A stretch of 64,000 nucleotides of DNA from JAOUEA01 sp963821935 (GTDB lineage: Bacteria; Actinomycetota; UBA4738; HRBIN12). Positions 53,042 through 62,058 of the stretch are shown here, in pieces; position 1 is the first letter of the stretch; each line of letters opens with the position of its first letter. The DNA lies in assembly GCA_963821935.1 (NCBI GenBank), contig CAWGFM010000005.1:682001-746000 (forward strand), in the 5' to 3' direction. The notes under the pieces are model-generated. The model did not search any database. It was not told the origin of the DNA and was given only the letters and a program-made list of their open reading frames with translations. Made by a program: the position numbers and the translations under genes.

Positions 53042-55600
53042 CTATTCCTTGGCGCCCTCCCCGGCCTCGACGAGCTCGGCCGGTGAGTCAGGGATCACCA
53101 CGGAGTCCGACGCCACCTCGTGGCCTTCGACGTCGATCTTCGGCAGCCACTGCAGCCAGCGCGGCAGGTACCAGTTGCGATCACCCAGCAGGCGCATCGT
53201 GGACGGCACCAGGATCGACCGCACCACCGTGGCGTCCAAGAAGACAGCCACGGCGAGGCCGAAGCCCATCTGCTCCAGGGACGTCAGCCGCCCGGCCGCG
53301 AAGCCCGCGAACACGGCGACCATGATGATGGCCGCGCCGGTGATGATGCCACCGGTCGTGCGCAGCCCGTAGGCGACCGCCTCGGCGTTGTCATGCGTCT
53401 TGTCGTACTGCTCCCGGATCCTCGTCAGCAGGAACACGTGGTAGTCCATCGAGAGACCGAACAGGATCGAGAACAGGAACAGCGGCAACCATGACTCGAT
53501 CGCATCGACCTGTTGGAAGCCCAGGAAGCTCGCGATGGACTCGCCGAACGCCGGTCCTCCCTTCTGGAACACCAGCACGATGAGCCCATAGGCGGCACCC
53601 ACCGACAACAGGTTCATGATGATCGCCTTGATCGGCACCACGATCGAACGGAACACGACCGTGAGCAGCAGGAACGACAGGCCCAGCACCACCAAGATGA
53701 TCAACGGCGTGTACGCGTCGGAGATGTCGAAGAAGTCCTTCACGAACGCGGTGTCCCCGCCGACCAGCACGGTCGCCGACGTGTCCGCGAACGCATCCGG
53801 CACGTAGGAATCACGCAGCTGCGCGATCGTCGCGACCGCGACCTCGCCTTGCGAGTCGGTCGCGGCCCCGCCAAGGGGCACCTCGATCAACGCCACTGAC
53901 CCGTCCTCGCTGACGATCGGTGCGGCCGGCGAGCCCAACCGGTCGTCGTCGGCGAAGGCCGCCTCCATGTTCTGGACCGCTGTCGCGTACTCGGGAGCGA
54001 GCTCGCCCGGAGCACCCGGAGCTGCACCCGCCGTCCCGACACCCTCGGCTTGCACCACGATGTCGACCGACGACTGCGCTCCTGCCTCGGGGAACCGCTC
54101 GACGATGACGTCGAAGGCTTCCTTGCTCTGGATGCCGTCCGGCAGCGTGCTGATGCCGGCGAGCCCCGTCTTGATCCCGCGGCCCTCGCCGTCGGGGTGG
54201 GACTGGAACCAGTACGGCAGGGACAACGCGATCATGAGCGAACCACCGATCGCGAGCCACACGACCGGGCGGCCCATGACCACCCTCGTGACACGGTCCC
54301 AGAAGCCGCCCTCGCTACTGAGGCTGGAACCTTCCGGCCTCGAGTAGCGGGCGAACGCCCCTCGCTTGATCATGCGGCCGATGATGACGCCCACCGCGAC
54401 GAAACCGATGAGCCCACCGATCGGCGCGACCGCGGACAGTCCCGCAGCTGCGAGGACGCCGCCGATCAGCGCGCCGCCGATCAGCATCGCGATGAACACC
54501 AGCAGCGTGGGGATGCGGGACAGGTACGGCCAGTTGATGCGATCGCCCAGGAGCGACAACACCGCCGGGAGCAGCGTCATGGACGACGCCACCGACACCA
54601 GCACGACGATGATCGCACCGCCGGCCAAGCTCCGGAAGATCGTGGTCGGCACCAACAGCATGCCGGCCAGCGCCACGACGACGGTCAGGCCACTGAAGAA
54701 CACGGCGCGGGAGGCCGTGGCGCCCGAGGCCCGGATCGCATCATGCTTGACGCGACCGTTGTGCCGCTCCTCGCGGTATCGGGAGACGATGAACAAGGCG
54801 TAGTCGACCCCGACGGCGATGCCCATCATCGTGATCAGGTTGGGAGTGAAGAAGCTGAAGTCCCACAACACGCCGAACATGCCCACGATCCCGAGCGTGA
54901 TGGGAAGGGTGAACATGACGGTCATCAGCAGTGGCAGGAGCCCGGCCACGATCGCTCCGAACACGATCAGCAAGACGATGATCGCAGCGGTGATGCCGAT
55001 GCTTTCCCCGAAGGCCAGGTCCTCTTCCGAGATGACCCGGAAGTCCTCGGATGAGCTCACGGCGCCGAGCATGTAGGCCTCGACACCGTCGGTGGAGGCC
55101 GCTTCTCGGGCTGCCTCCACGTCCTCGAAGTGCGGGGTCGCCTCATCGATGTCACCGGCGTAGATGCCCGTGAACAACACGGCGGACCCGTCCTCGGACG
55201 GGATCGGGCCGAGGGCCGCCACCTGTGGATCGGCGGCCTCCTCCTCGGTCAGTGGGAAGGATGCCGGCAGCGCTGAGAACACGTCTGGACCGAGCTCCCG
55301 GAGCTCGGTCATGAATGCGTTCACTTGCTCGGCGAACGCCGGATCCTCGATCGCACCTGGCTCAGCCGCGAGCACGAACGTCTCGCTGATCACGTCCTCG
55401 GTCAGGTTCCGCTCCTCCAGGAGCAACTGCGCGCGCTTGGCCTCCGGCGAGTTCGTGAAGTCGAAGTCGGTGGTCAGCGCCGGGCCGAGGAGCGTGGCCG
55501 CTGACGCGATCCCCATGACGAGCAGGACGACCCAGACGATCACGGTTCTCCACGGGTGTCGGCTGCTCGCCTTCGCGAGCGTTTCGGGATTGAGCTTCAT
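53042..55600 (-). CDS. MMPL/RND-family transporter
   Basis: 852 aa. N-terminal helix (WRTVIVWVVLLVMGIASAAT), large periplasmic loop, five-to-six-helix bundle including GIAVGVDYALFIVSRYREER (the GxxxDY/F proton-relay segment), then a second loop and bundle with FGLSMDYHVFLLTRIREQYD. This duplicated layout is that of actinobacterial MMPL exporters of lipids or drugs. Divergent from a TetR regulator with operator repeats over its promoter, so probably induced by the exported compound. Confidence 0.92.
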   Translation of the reverse strand: MKLNPETLAKASSRHPWRTVIVWVVLLVMGIASAATLLGPALTTDFDFTNSPEAKRAQLLLEERNLTEDVISETFVLAAEPGAIEDPAFAEQVNAFMTELRELGPDVFSALPASFPLTEEEAADPQVAALGPIPSEDGSAVLFTGIYAGDIDEATPHFEDVEAAREAASTDGVEAYMLGAVSSSEDFRVISEEDLAFGESIGITAAIIVLLIVFGAIVAGLLPLLMTVMFTLPITLGIVGMFGVLWDFSFFTPNLITMMGIAVGVDYALFIVSRYREERHNGRVKHDAIRASGATASRAVFFSGLTVVVALAGMLLVPTTIFRSLAGGAIIVVLVSVASSMTLLPAVLSLLGDRINWPYLSRIPTLLVFIAMLIGGALIGGVLAAAGLSAVAPIGGLIGFVAVGVIIGRMIKRGAFARYSRPEGSSLSSEGGFWDRVTRVVMGRPVVWLAIGGSLMIALSLPYWFQSHPDGEGRGIKTGLAGISTLPDGIQSKEAFDVIVERFPEAGAQSSVDIVVQAEGVGTAGAAPGAPGELAPEYATAVQNMEAAFADDDRLGSPAAPIVSEDGSVALIEVPLGGAATDSQGEVAVATIAQLRDSYVPDAFADTSATVLVGGDTAFVKDFFDISDAYTPLIILVVLGLSFLLLTVVFRSIVVPIKAIIMNLLSVGAAYGLIVLVFQKGGPAFGESIASFLGFQQVDAIESWLPLFLFSILFGLSMDYHVFLLTRIREQYDKTHDNAEAVAYGLRTTGGIITGAAIIMVAVFAGFAAGRLTSLEQMGFGLAVAVFLDATVVRSILVPSTMRLLGDRNWYLPRWLQWLPKIDVEGHEVASDSVVIPDSPAELVEAGEGAKE

Positions 55601-55640
55601 CCCGGTGTTCCCCCTCTCTCCGGTCGGCTCCCAGCCGACC

Positions 55641-55700
55641 TTGACGTACGTTGTATGCTTACGATGTACGGAGGATAGGCATACACCGTAAGCCTGTCAA
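55641..55700. promoter_or_regulatory. MMPL promoter with three TACGnTGTA repeats (TetR operator)
   Basis: Minus-strand promoter: TTGACA (55700-55695), 17 nt, TATCCT (55677-55672). TACGTTGTA (55647-55655), TACGATGTA (55660-55668) and, inverted, TACACCGTA (55682-55690) form a candidate operator covering the spacer and start region. The last two give a 12-bp imperfect inverted repeat, GCTTACGATGTA / TACACCGTAAGC. Confidence 0.65.
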
Positions 55701-55756
55701 CCCCGATCCGCGTGAACATCCGGGGAACACACCGGAGGGCGAAGAGAACGAGGATC

Positions 55757-56470
55757 ATGCCTGCTCGAACCGAGAAGTCCGCCATGCCAACCACCGCTGT
55801 CCCGCGGGAGCGTCTCTCGCGTGACCGTGTGGTCGAGGCCGCGATGGCGATCATGGACGCGGAAGGGCTCGATGCCGTGACGATGCGGCGAGTCGCTCGC
55901 GATGTGGGCGTCGAAGCCATGTCGCTCTACCACTACGTCCAGGATAAGGACGATCTGCTCGACGGCGTCTGCGCGCGAGTCATGCAGGATTTCCGCTTTC
56001 CCGATGAGGACCGGCCGTGGATCGAGGTCGCGCGAGACGGCGCTCGTGAATGGCGCCGCGTGTTGAGGATGCATCCCAACGTCATGGCGGTCTGGGCCGA
56101 TCGCCAGCGACCCATGACGGACCTCGAGGGCCTGATGCCGATGGAGTTCGCGCTCCGCGTGATCGCGCGCAGTGGGATCGACGCCCGCGAGGGAGTGCAG
56201 GTCTTCAACGTGCTCGGCGGCTACATCATGGGCGTGGTCATGATGGAGGTCGGCGCCATGTTCGCAGGCGGCACGGCGGCGGGCGGGAAGACGGCCCACA
56301 TGCACGCCAAGATGGGAGACGAAGTGTTCTCCTCGTTCGTTCCGGCGGACCGGCTGCCGTGCATCACTGCGGCCCTCCCGCACTTCGCCGACTGTGACCC
56401 CGATCAACAGTTCGAGTTCGGGCTCGACCTGATGCTGGCGGGGATCCAAGCCCGCGTCGGACGTCACTGA
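55757..56470 (+). CDS. TetR-family transcriptional regulator
   Basis: 237 aa. The N-terminal HTH (RDRVVEAAMAIMDAEGLDAV, then TMRRVARDVGVEAMSLYHYV; about residues 25-70) is followed by a TetR_C_1-type ligand domain, as in tetracycline repressors. The divergent MMPL transporter and repeats between them make it the likely local repressor. ATG 55757 follows GAGG closely; an in-frame ATG at 55712 would lack a ribosome site. Confidence 0.9.
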   Translation: MPARTEKSAMPTTAVPRERLSRDRVVEAAMAIMDAEGLDAVTMRRVARDVGVEAMSLYHYVQDKDDLLDGVCARVMQDFRFPDEDRPWIEVARDGAREWRRVLRMHPNVMAVWADRQRPMTDLEGLMPMEFALRVIARSGIDAREGVQVFNVLGGYIMGVVMMEVGAMFAGGTAAGGKTAHMHAKMGDEVFSSFVPADRLPCITAALPHFADCDPDQQFEFGLDLMLAGIQARVGRH

Positions 56471-56486
56471 GTTCCGGGCGCTGGCC

Positions 56487-57668
56487 TCAACGAAGGCCCA
56501 ACGACGCTCCCACCCGTCCGAACGCCTCCAACGCCTCGGACAGGTCGGCGTCGGTGTGGTCCGCCGTGACGATCGTGCGCACGCGCGCCGAGCCCTTGCC
56601 GACCGTCGGGAACACGATGGCGGGACAGAACACCCCTTCGTCGAACAGCGCGCGCGCGAACTCCTGGGTTCGCTCCTCGTCTCCGGTGATCACCGGGGTG
56701 ATCGGGGTCTCGCTCGCGCCGGTGTCGAAGCCCAGCTCGTGCAACCCGGCTTTGAGCACGGCGGTGTTCGTCCAGAGACGTTCGAGACGTTCGGGCTCGT
56801 CGGCGATCACATCGAGTGCGGCCATGCATGCCGCCGTCACCGAGGGCGGGGCACTCGTGGAGAAGAGGTAGGGGCGACCCCGGTTCTGCAGCCATCGGGT
56901 CAGATGCGCCGGCCCGGCGATGAACCCGCCCAGCACGCCGATCGCCTTCGACAGGGTCCCCACCTGGATGTCCACGCGACCGTGGAGCCCGAAGTGATCG
57001 ACGGTGCCCGCGCCGCCGGTGCCCAGCACCCCGCTGGCGTGGGCGTCGTCCACCATCATGATCGCCCCGTGCTGCTCGGCCACCTCCACAAGGTCCGGCA
57101 GCGGTGCGATGTCACCGTCCATCGAGAACACCCCGTCGGTGATGAGGAGCTGGCGCCGACCCGGGGTAGCCGAGTCCGCGAGTTGGCGCCCCGCGTGCTC
57201 CGCGTCCCGATGCTCGAACACCCTGATCTCGGCTCGGGACAGCCGGGCACCGTCGATGATCGAGGCGTGGTTGAGGCGATCCGACACGATGACGTCGTCC
57301 TTCGACAGGATCGCCGCCACGGTGCCCGAGTTGGACGTGAACCCTGATTGGAACATCAACGCTGCCTCGGCGTGCTTGAACCGCGCGAACCGGCGCTCTA
57401 GCTCCAGGTGCTCGCTCATCTGGCCGGCGATCGTTCGCACCGCACCCGAGCCGGCTCCCAGCGTTGCCGCTGCTTTGGACGCCGCATCGTTCACGCGCGG
57501 ATGGTTCGCCAATCCCAGGTAGTTGTTGGACGCCAGGTTGATCACCTCGCGTCCGTCGTAGATGGCACGGGCTCCCTGCGGCCCCTCGAGTGTTCGCGGC
57601 TGCAGCAGCAGTCCGCCGGCTTCCAGGGTCTCGAGTTCGGTCTTCAGGAAGTCGAGGGCTCCGGTCAT
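56487..57668 (-). CDS. kbl: Glycine C-acetyltransferase (2-amino-3-ketobutyrate CoA ligase)
   Basis: 393 aa. Alpha-oxoamine synthase family: NLASNNYLGLANHPRV, DDAHASGVLGTGG, GTLSKAIGVLGGFIAG (PLP Lys, about residue 243) and PYLFSTSAPPSVTAA. It splits 2-amino-3-oxobutyrate with CoA into glycine and acetyl-CoA. Pairing with threonine dehydrogenase by an ATGA overlap picks KBL from the family alternatives (BioF, ALAS). Glycine from this route joins glycine from betaine demethylation. Confidence 0.92.
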   Translation of the reverse strand: MTGALDFLKTELETLEAGGLLLQPRTLEGPQGARAIYDGREVINLASNNYLGLANHPRVNDAASKAAATLGAGSGAVRTIAGQMSEHLELERRFARFKHAEAALMFQSGFTSNSGTVAAILSKDDVIVSDRLNHASIIDGARLSRAEIRVFEHRDAEHAGRQLADSATPGRRQLLITDGVFSMDGDIAPLPDLVEVAEQHGAIMMVDDAHASGVLGTGGAGTVDHFGLHGRVDIQVGTLSKAIGVLGGFIAGPAHLTRWLQNRGRPYLFSTSAPPSVTAACMAALDVIADEPERLERLWTNTAVLKAGLHELGFDTGASETPITPVITGDEERTQEFARALFDEGVFCPAIVFPTVGKGSARVRTIVTADHTDADLSEALEAFGRVGASLGLR

Positions 57669-58735
57669 GTGGCCTCCTCATCCGTCCTCGACGACGGGAA
57701 CATGATGACCTTGCCGCTGCTGCCCGACGCCGTCGTCTCGAACGCCTCCTCGAACCGGTCCAGGCCGAACCGGTGCGTGATGACGGGCGTCACATCGACG
57801 CGCCCGGTCGAGAGCAGCGTGGTGGTCTGCTGCCACGTCCGGAACATCTCGCGTCCCGTGATCCCCTGGATCCGCGCCTCTTTGAAGATCACCTGATCGT
57901 TGAGGTCCAGCGTCACCGAGCCATCCGGCAGACCCAGCAACGACATCCGTCCTCCACGGGCAAGCATGCGCGTCCCTTGGTCGATCGCCCGGGCGTTCCC
58001 GCTCATCTCCAGCACGACCTCGGCTCCCGACCCCTTGGACAGATCCATGACCGTCTGCACAGGATCGGCGGCGGCCGGATCGATCGTCACGTCGGCGCCC
58101 ATCTCCACTGCCTTGGCTCGACGGTACTCGTTGGGTTCGATCGCGATCACCTTCCACGCACCCAACGAGCGCGCGACCGCCACCGCGAACAGGCCGATCG
58201 GTCCGCAGCCGATCACCGCGACGGCGTTGGTGGCGATGTCCTCTCCGCCTCCGGTGCCGAACGTCGCGTGCACGCCGTTGCCGAAGGGCTCCATGATCGA
58301 CGCGACGTCGGCATGGATCCCCTCGCCCACCAGCCACGCGTTCTTCGCCGGCAGCACCACGTATTCGGCGAATGCACCATCGGTGTCGACCCCCAGGATC
58401 CGCAGGTTCTCGCAGATGTGCGCTCGGCCTGTCTGACATGTCGAACAATGCCCGCAGGCGATGTGCGTTTCCGCGGCCACGAACGCGCCGGGCTGCAGGT
58501 GATGCACCTCGTCTCCGACGGCTTCGACCGTGCCGGCCACCTCGTGGCCGAACGTCATCGGCACGGTCGGCACACGGGTCTCTGCCCATTCGTTCCATTC
58601 GTAGATGTGCAGATCGGTGCCGCAGATCGATGCGCCGTGGACCCGAACCAGCACCTCGTCCTCGCGCGGCGAGGGGACGGGGATCTCGACCAATTCGGCG
58701 CCGGCCCGGCGTTCGACCTTCCGCAGCGCTCGCAT
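57665..58735 (-). CDS. tdh: L-threonine 3-dehydrogenase (zinc medium-chain dehydrogenase)
   Basis: 356 aa. Catalytic zinc site in SICGTDLHIYEWNEWA, with FGHEVAG. Structural zinc cysteines in ACGHCSTCQTGRAHIC. NAD-binding AVIGCGPIGLFAVAVARSLG. The DLHIYEWNEWA segment is characteristic of Tdh rather than other alcohol dehydrogenases. It makes 2-amino-3-oxobutyrate from threonine for Kbl. ATG 58735 gives the standard N-terminus; the frame is open further to 58792. A TAGTCT -10 box is about 19 nt upstream. Confidence 0.92.
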   Translation of the reverse strand: MRALRKVERRAGAELVEIPVPSPREDEVLVRVHGASICGTDLHIYEWNEWAETRVPTVPMTFGHEVAGTVEAVGDEVHHLQPGAFVAAETHIACGHCSTCQTGRAHICENLRILGVDTDGAFAEYVVLPAKNAWLVGEGIHADVASIMEPFGNGVHATFGTGGGEDIATNAVAVIGCGPIGLFAVAVARSLGAWKVIAIEPNEYRRAKAVEMGADVTIDPAAADPVQTVMDLSKGSGAEVVLEMSGNARAIDQGTRMLARGGRMSLLGLPDGSVTLDLNDQVIFKEARIQGITGREMFRTWQQTTTLLSTGRVDVTPVITHRFGLDRFEEAFETTASGSSGKVIMFPSSRTDEEAT

Positions 58736-58854
58736 CGTTCCGCCCACGAGCCGAAGACTACCCTGCGCCTCATGGGAACCCATGGGCGCCATCCGGCCGT
58801 CTGTACATCTGGTCGATGGCGCCCACCGAGGGCAGCAGCCAGGAAGGACTCCCC

Positions 58855-59751
58855 ATGACCCGACGGACGTTGATCCCCACCATGTTGGTGATCGTGACCC
58901 TGGCCGCGTGCGCCGACCCAGCGGATCCAGGCCCGGGTGACGGCGGGACCGGAGGCACCGGCGCGATCGCGCACGGCACCCAACCGTCGGACCTGGTGTT
59001 GCAGGTGGGCTACGAGGGCGGATTCACGCCGGTCGAGTACCAGCTCACCAACTTCCCGTTCTTCTCCCTCTACGGCGACGGCACGATCCTGACTCCCGGT
59101 CCGCAGATCGACATCTACCCAGGTCCCGCCCTCGCCTCGATCCAGGAGCAGGCCGTGAACGAGGACGGTGTCCAAGCGATCCTGCAGGCAGCGCTCGACG
59201 CCGGCTTGGGCGATGCCGGCGACATGACCGACATGGGGAGCGTGATGATCGCCGATGCGCCCGACACCGTGTTCACGATCCGGACGGACGACACCGACCG
59301 CACCATCCGTGTCTACGCGCTCTCCGAGATGGGCCCCGATCGCCCCCAGGGGATGAACCAGGAAGAGTTCGACGCCCGCCAGCGGCTCGCTCGACTGGTG
59401 CGCGACCTGGGTGACCTGCCGTCCTGGCTGCCGTCGGCGGCGTTGCAGGGCGACCAGACCACCTACGAAGCGCCGGGGGCCCGCGTCTACGCGAGCGCGT
59501 ACCGGGACGATGGCGATCTGACACAGCCCGTCTCCCGGTGGCCGCTCGATCGGCCCCTGCGTTCGCTCCCGGCGACCGACGAGACCTACGGATATGGGTG
59601 CGAGGTGGTCGACGGACCCGATTGGACCGAGCAGGTGCTGCCCCTGGCCGAGCAGGCCAACCAGTTGACACCGTGGCGCAGTCAAGACCGGCGGTTCACC
59701 GTGCTGTTCCGACAGCTGCTGCCCGATGAGGTCGGAGCCCAGGACTGCTGA
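58855..59751 (+). CDS. Hypothetical lipoprotein
   Basis: 298 aa. Signal peptide with lipobox (VIVTLAACAD), then a Gly/Asp-rich linker and a secreted domain of about 255 residues. SDLVLQVGYEGGFTPVEYQL opens the domain and FTIRTDDTDRTIRVYAL is in its middle. Two late cysteines (GYGCEV and the penultimate residue region AQDC) may form a disulfide. I recognise no family. AGGAAGG lies about eight nt before the ATG. Confidence 0.75.
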   Translation: MTRRTLIPTMLVIVTLAACADPADPGPGDGGTGGTGAIAHGTQPSDLVLQVGYEGGFTPVEYQLTNFPFFSLYGDGTILTPGPQIDIYPGPALASIQEQAVNEDGVQAILQAALDAGLGDAGDMTDMGSVMIADAPDTVFTIRTDDTDRTIRVYALSEMGPDRPQGMNQEEFDARQRLARLVRDLGDLPSWLPSAALQGDQTTYEAPGARVYASAYRDDGDLTQPVSRWPLDRPLRSLPATDETYGYGCEVVDGPDWTEQVLPLAEQANQLTPWRSQDRRFTVLFRQLLPDEVGAQDC

Positions 59752-59853
59752 GACCTGTTGGCGGCGAAACCGCTTTCGCGACGCGGTTCAAGGACTGAGC
59801 CGCCCCAACCGAAGAGAAGGAGGATCGCCCCTCGCATCGACGGAGAGCTTGTC

Positions 59854-62058
59854 TTGACCCACGACCACGAGGACGGCCACACCCGATCAGCCGACCCGGA
59901 TGGTGTCCAGCGGTTCGCTGACCGGTACCGCGCCGTCATCGACCGGCTGCCCGCCATCATCTACGTCGAGGAGACCGGTGCCGCCGGCTCCATGGTGGAC
60001 GTGAGCGTTTCCGTCGAAGACACACTGGGCATCAGCCGGGAACGATGGCTGTCGAGTCCCGCTGTCCGGAGCCAGGCGGTCCATCCCGACGACGCGGCTC
60101 GAGTCGTCGAGGCCACCGAGCAGGCCAACCGATCGGGAGCGTCCCTGCGTCTGGAGTACCGAGCGCTTCACCGTGACGGCCAGGAGGTATGGATCCGCGA
60201 AGATCGGGTCCTCGCGCCGGGCATGCGCGGTCAACCTGCGTACTGGCTCGGTCTGATGCTGGACGTCACGGAGTCGATGCGAACCGTGCGCGAACTGCAC
60301 GAGGTGCAGACCAAGTTCGGGGCCCTCGTCGAGCAGATCCCCGCCATCGTGTACATCGATGTTGCCGACCAGCTGATGACCACCAGCTACGTCAGCCCCC
60401 AGATCGGGCCACTCCTGGGGTTCAGCCCTCAGGAGTACATCGACGATCCCGGCCTCTGGGAGGCGATGCTGCATCCAGACGACCGCGCAACGGCCATCGA
60501 CACCTACCTGCGAGGCCGCGAGTCCGGTGAGCCGTTCGTGTTCGAGTACCGGCTGCTCTCCAGGGACGGCACGGTCGTGTGGTTCCGCGACTCAGCCATC
60601 GTCTTGCCCGATGCGGACGGGCGGCCGCGCTACATCCAGGGCGTCATGCTCGACATCACCGAGCGCAAGGCGGCAGAGGAACAGGTCGCCTACCTCGCCT
60701 ACCACGACAAGCTCACCGGCCTGCCCAACAAGGCCATGTTCGACGAGCTCCTCGAGCTGTCGATGGCCAGGGCCAAGCGCAACGACCTCGGCGTGGCCGT
60801 CGTCTCGATCGACCTGGACGACTTCAAGCTGGTCAACGACTCGCTGGGCCATGAGGTCGGTGACGCGTTGATCCTGCAACTCGCCGAACGGTTGCGGGAT
60901 GCCACGCGCGACACCGACCTGGTCGCGCGACCCGGCGGTGACGAGTTCCTCCTGCTGCTGGCCGACCTCGATCTCGCTCCGCCGCTCCAAGGCGGCACGG
61001 ACGGCGCGACGCTGGCCGCCGAATCGGTGGCCGTTCGGGTCCAGCATGCGTTGAAGGACCCCTTCGAGGTGTCGGGCATCGAGCTCTACGTCTCCGCGAG
61101 CCAAGGGGTCAGCGTGTTCCCCAAGGACGCCATCGATCCGGCAGGTCTGCTGAAGAACGCCGACACGGCCATGTTCACGAGCAAGAAGCTCGGTCCCGGT
61201 GGCTACCTGGTGCATACGAACGAGCACGGCGACGCGATGAACCGGCTGTCGATGTCGACCCGCCTCCGCAAGGCCGTCGAACTCAAGCAATGGACACTGC
61301 ACTACCAGCCGTTGATCGAGCTCGACACCGGCGGGATGTTCGGCGTCGAAGCGCTGATCCGCTGGCCCGAGCCGAACGGAGGCTTGGTGCCTCCGGGCGA
61401 GTTCATCCCCCTCGCTGAGGAGATGGGGTTGATCGAAGCCATCGGCGATTGGGTAGTGGAGGAGATCTGCCGTCAGGACGCGCAGTGGCGGGCAGAGGGT
61501 CTCACCTTGGAGATCGGGTTCAACCTGTCACCTCGCCAGCTCTGGCAGCCGGAACTGGTCGACAAGATCGTCTCGCCCATCGTGGTCGCCGGCATGGACC
61601 CGACGCGGGTCACGGTGGAGATCACCGAGTCGACCGCCATGACCGACCCCGATCGCACGGTCGAGCTCCTGAGCGCCATGCACGATCGCGGCCTCAAGCT
61701 GGCGATCGACGATTTCGGAACGGGGTACTCGTCGCTGGCGCGCCTCCGGCACATGCCGGTGGACATCCTGAAGATCGATCGATCCTTCGTCCGCGACGTC
61801 GATCAGGACGACAACGCCGGCAGCATGGTGAGCGCCATGGTCTCCCTGGCCAACAACCTGGGGATGATCCCGCTGGCCGAAGGGATCGAGACCAAAGGCG
61901 AGTGGAACTTCCTGGCGAGCCGTGGATGCACCCTGGGTCAGGGGTTCTTCTTCTCACGCCCGGTGCCGGCGTCCGACATCTTGGCGATGCACCGTCGTTC
62001 GGGGCTGCAGGTCATCGACGGCTCCACCGGCTCGCCGCACGTGGGACGTGCGACCTAG
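59854..62058 (+). CDS. PAS-PAS-GGDEF-EAL bifunctional cyclic-di-GMP protein
   Basis: About 734 aa. Two PAS domains with PAC motifs (about residues 20-140 and 145-270), a GGDEF domain (LTGLPNKAMFDELL; ARPGGDEFLLLLADL, intact) and an EAL domain (GVEALIRWPEPNGGLVPPG; DDFGTGYSSLARLRHMPVDI; LAEGIETKGEW), so both diguanylate cyclase and phosphodiesterase motifs are present. No membrane segment. Start unsure: TTG 59854 has GGAGAG six nt upstream. TTG 59758 opens the frame without a ribosome site. A perfect AAGGAGG at 59817-59823 has no standard start codon after it. Confidence 0.88.
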   Translation: MTHDHEDGHTRSADPDGVQRFADRYRAVIDRLPAIIYVEETGAAGSMVDVSVSVEDTLGISRERWLSSPAVRSQAVHPDDAARVVEATEQANRSGASLRLEYRALHRDGQEVWIREDRVLAPGMRGQPAYWLGLMLDVTESMRTVRELHEVQTKFGALVEQIPAIVYIDVADQLMTTSYVSPQIGPLLGFSPQEYIDDPGLWEAMLHPDDRATAIDTYLRGRESGEPFVFEYRLLSRDGTVVWFRDSAIVLPDADGRPRYIQGVMLDITERKAAEEQVAYLAYHDKLTGLPNKAMFDELLELSMARAKRNDLGVAVVSIDLDDFKLVNDSLGHEVGDALILQLAERLRDATRDTDLVARPGGDEFLLLLADLDLAPPLQGGTDGATLAAESVAVRVQHALKDPFEVSGIELYVSASQGVSVFPKDAIDPAGLLKNADTAMFTSKKLGPGGYLVHTNEHGDAMNRLSMSTRLRKAVELKQWTLHYQPLIELDTGGMFGVEALIRWPEPNGGLVPPGEFIPLAEEMGLIEAIGDWVVEEICRQDAQWRAEGLTLEIGFNLSPRQLWQPELVDKIVSPIVVAGMDPTRVTVEITESTAMTDPDRTVELLSAMHDRGLKLAIDDFGTGYSSLARLRHMPVDILKIDRSFVRDVDQDDNAGSMVSAMVSLANNLGMIPLAEGIETKGEWNFLASRGCTLGQGFFFSRPVPASDILAMHRRSGLQVIDGSTGSPHVGRAT

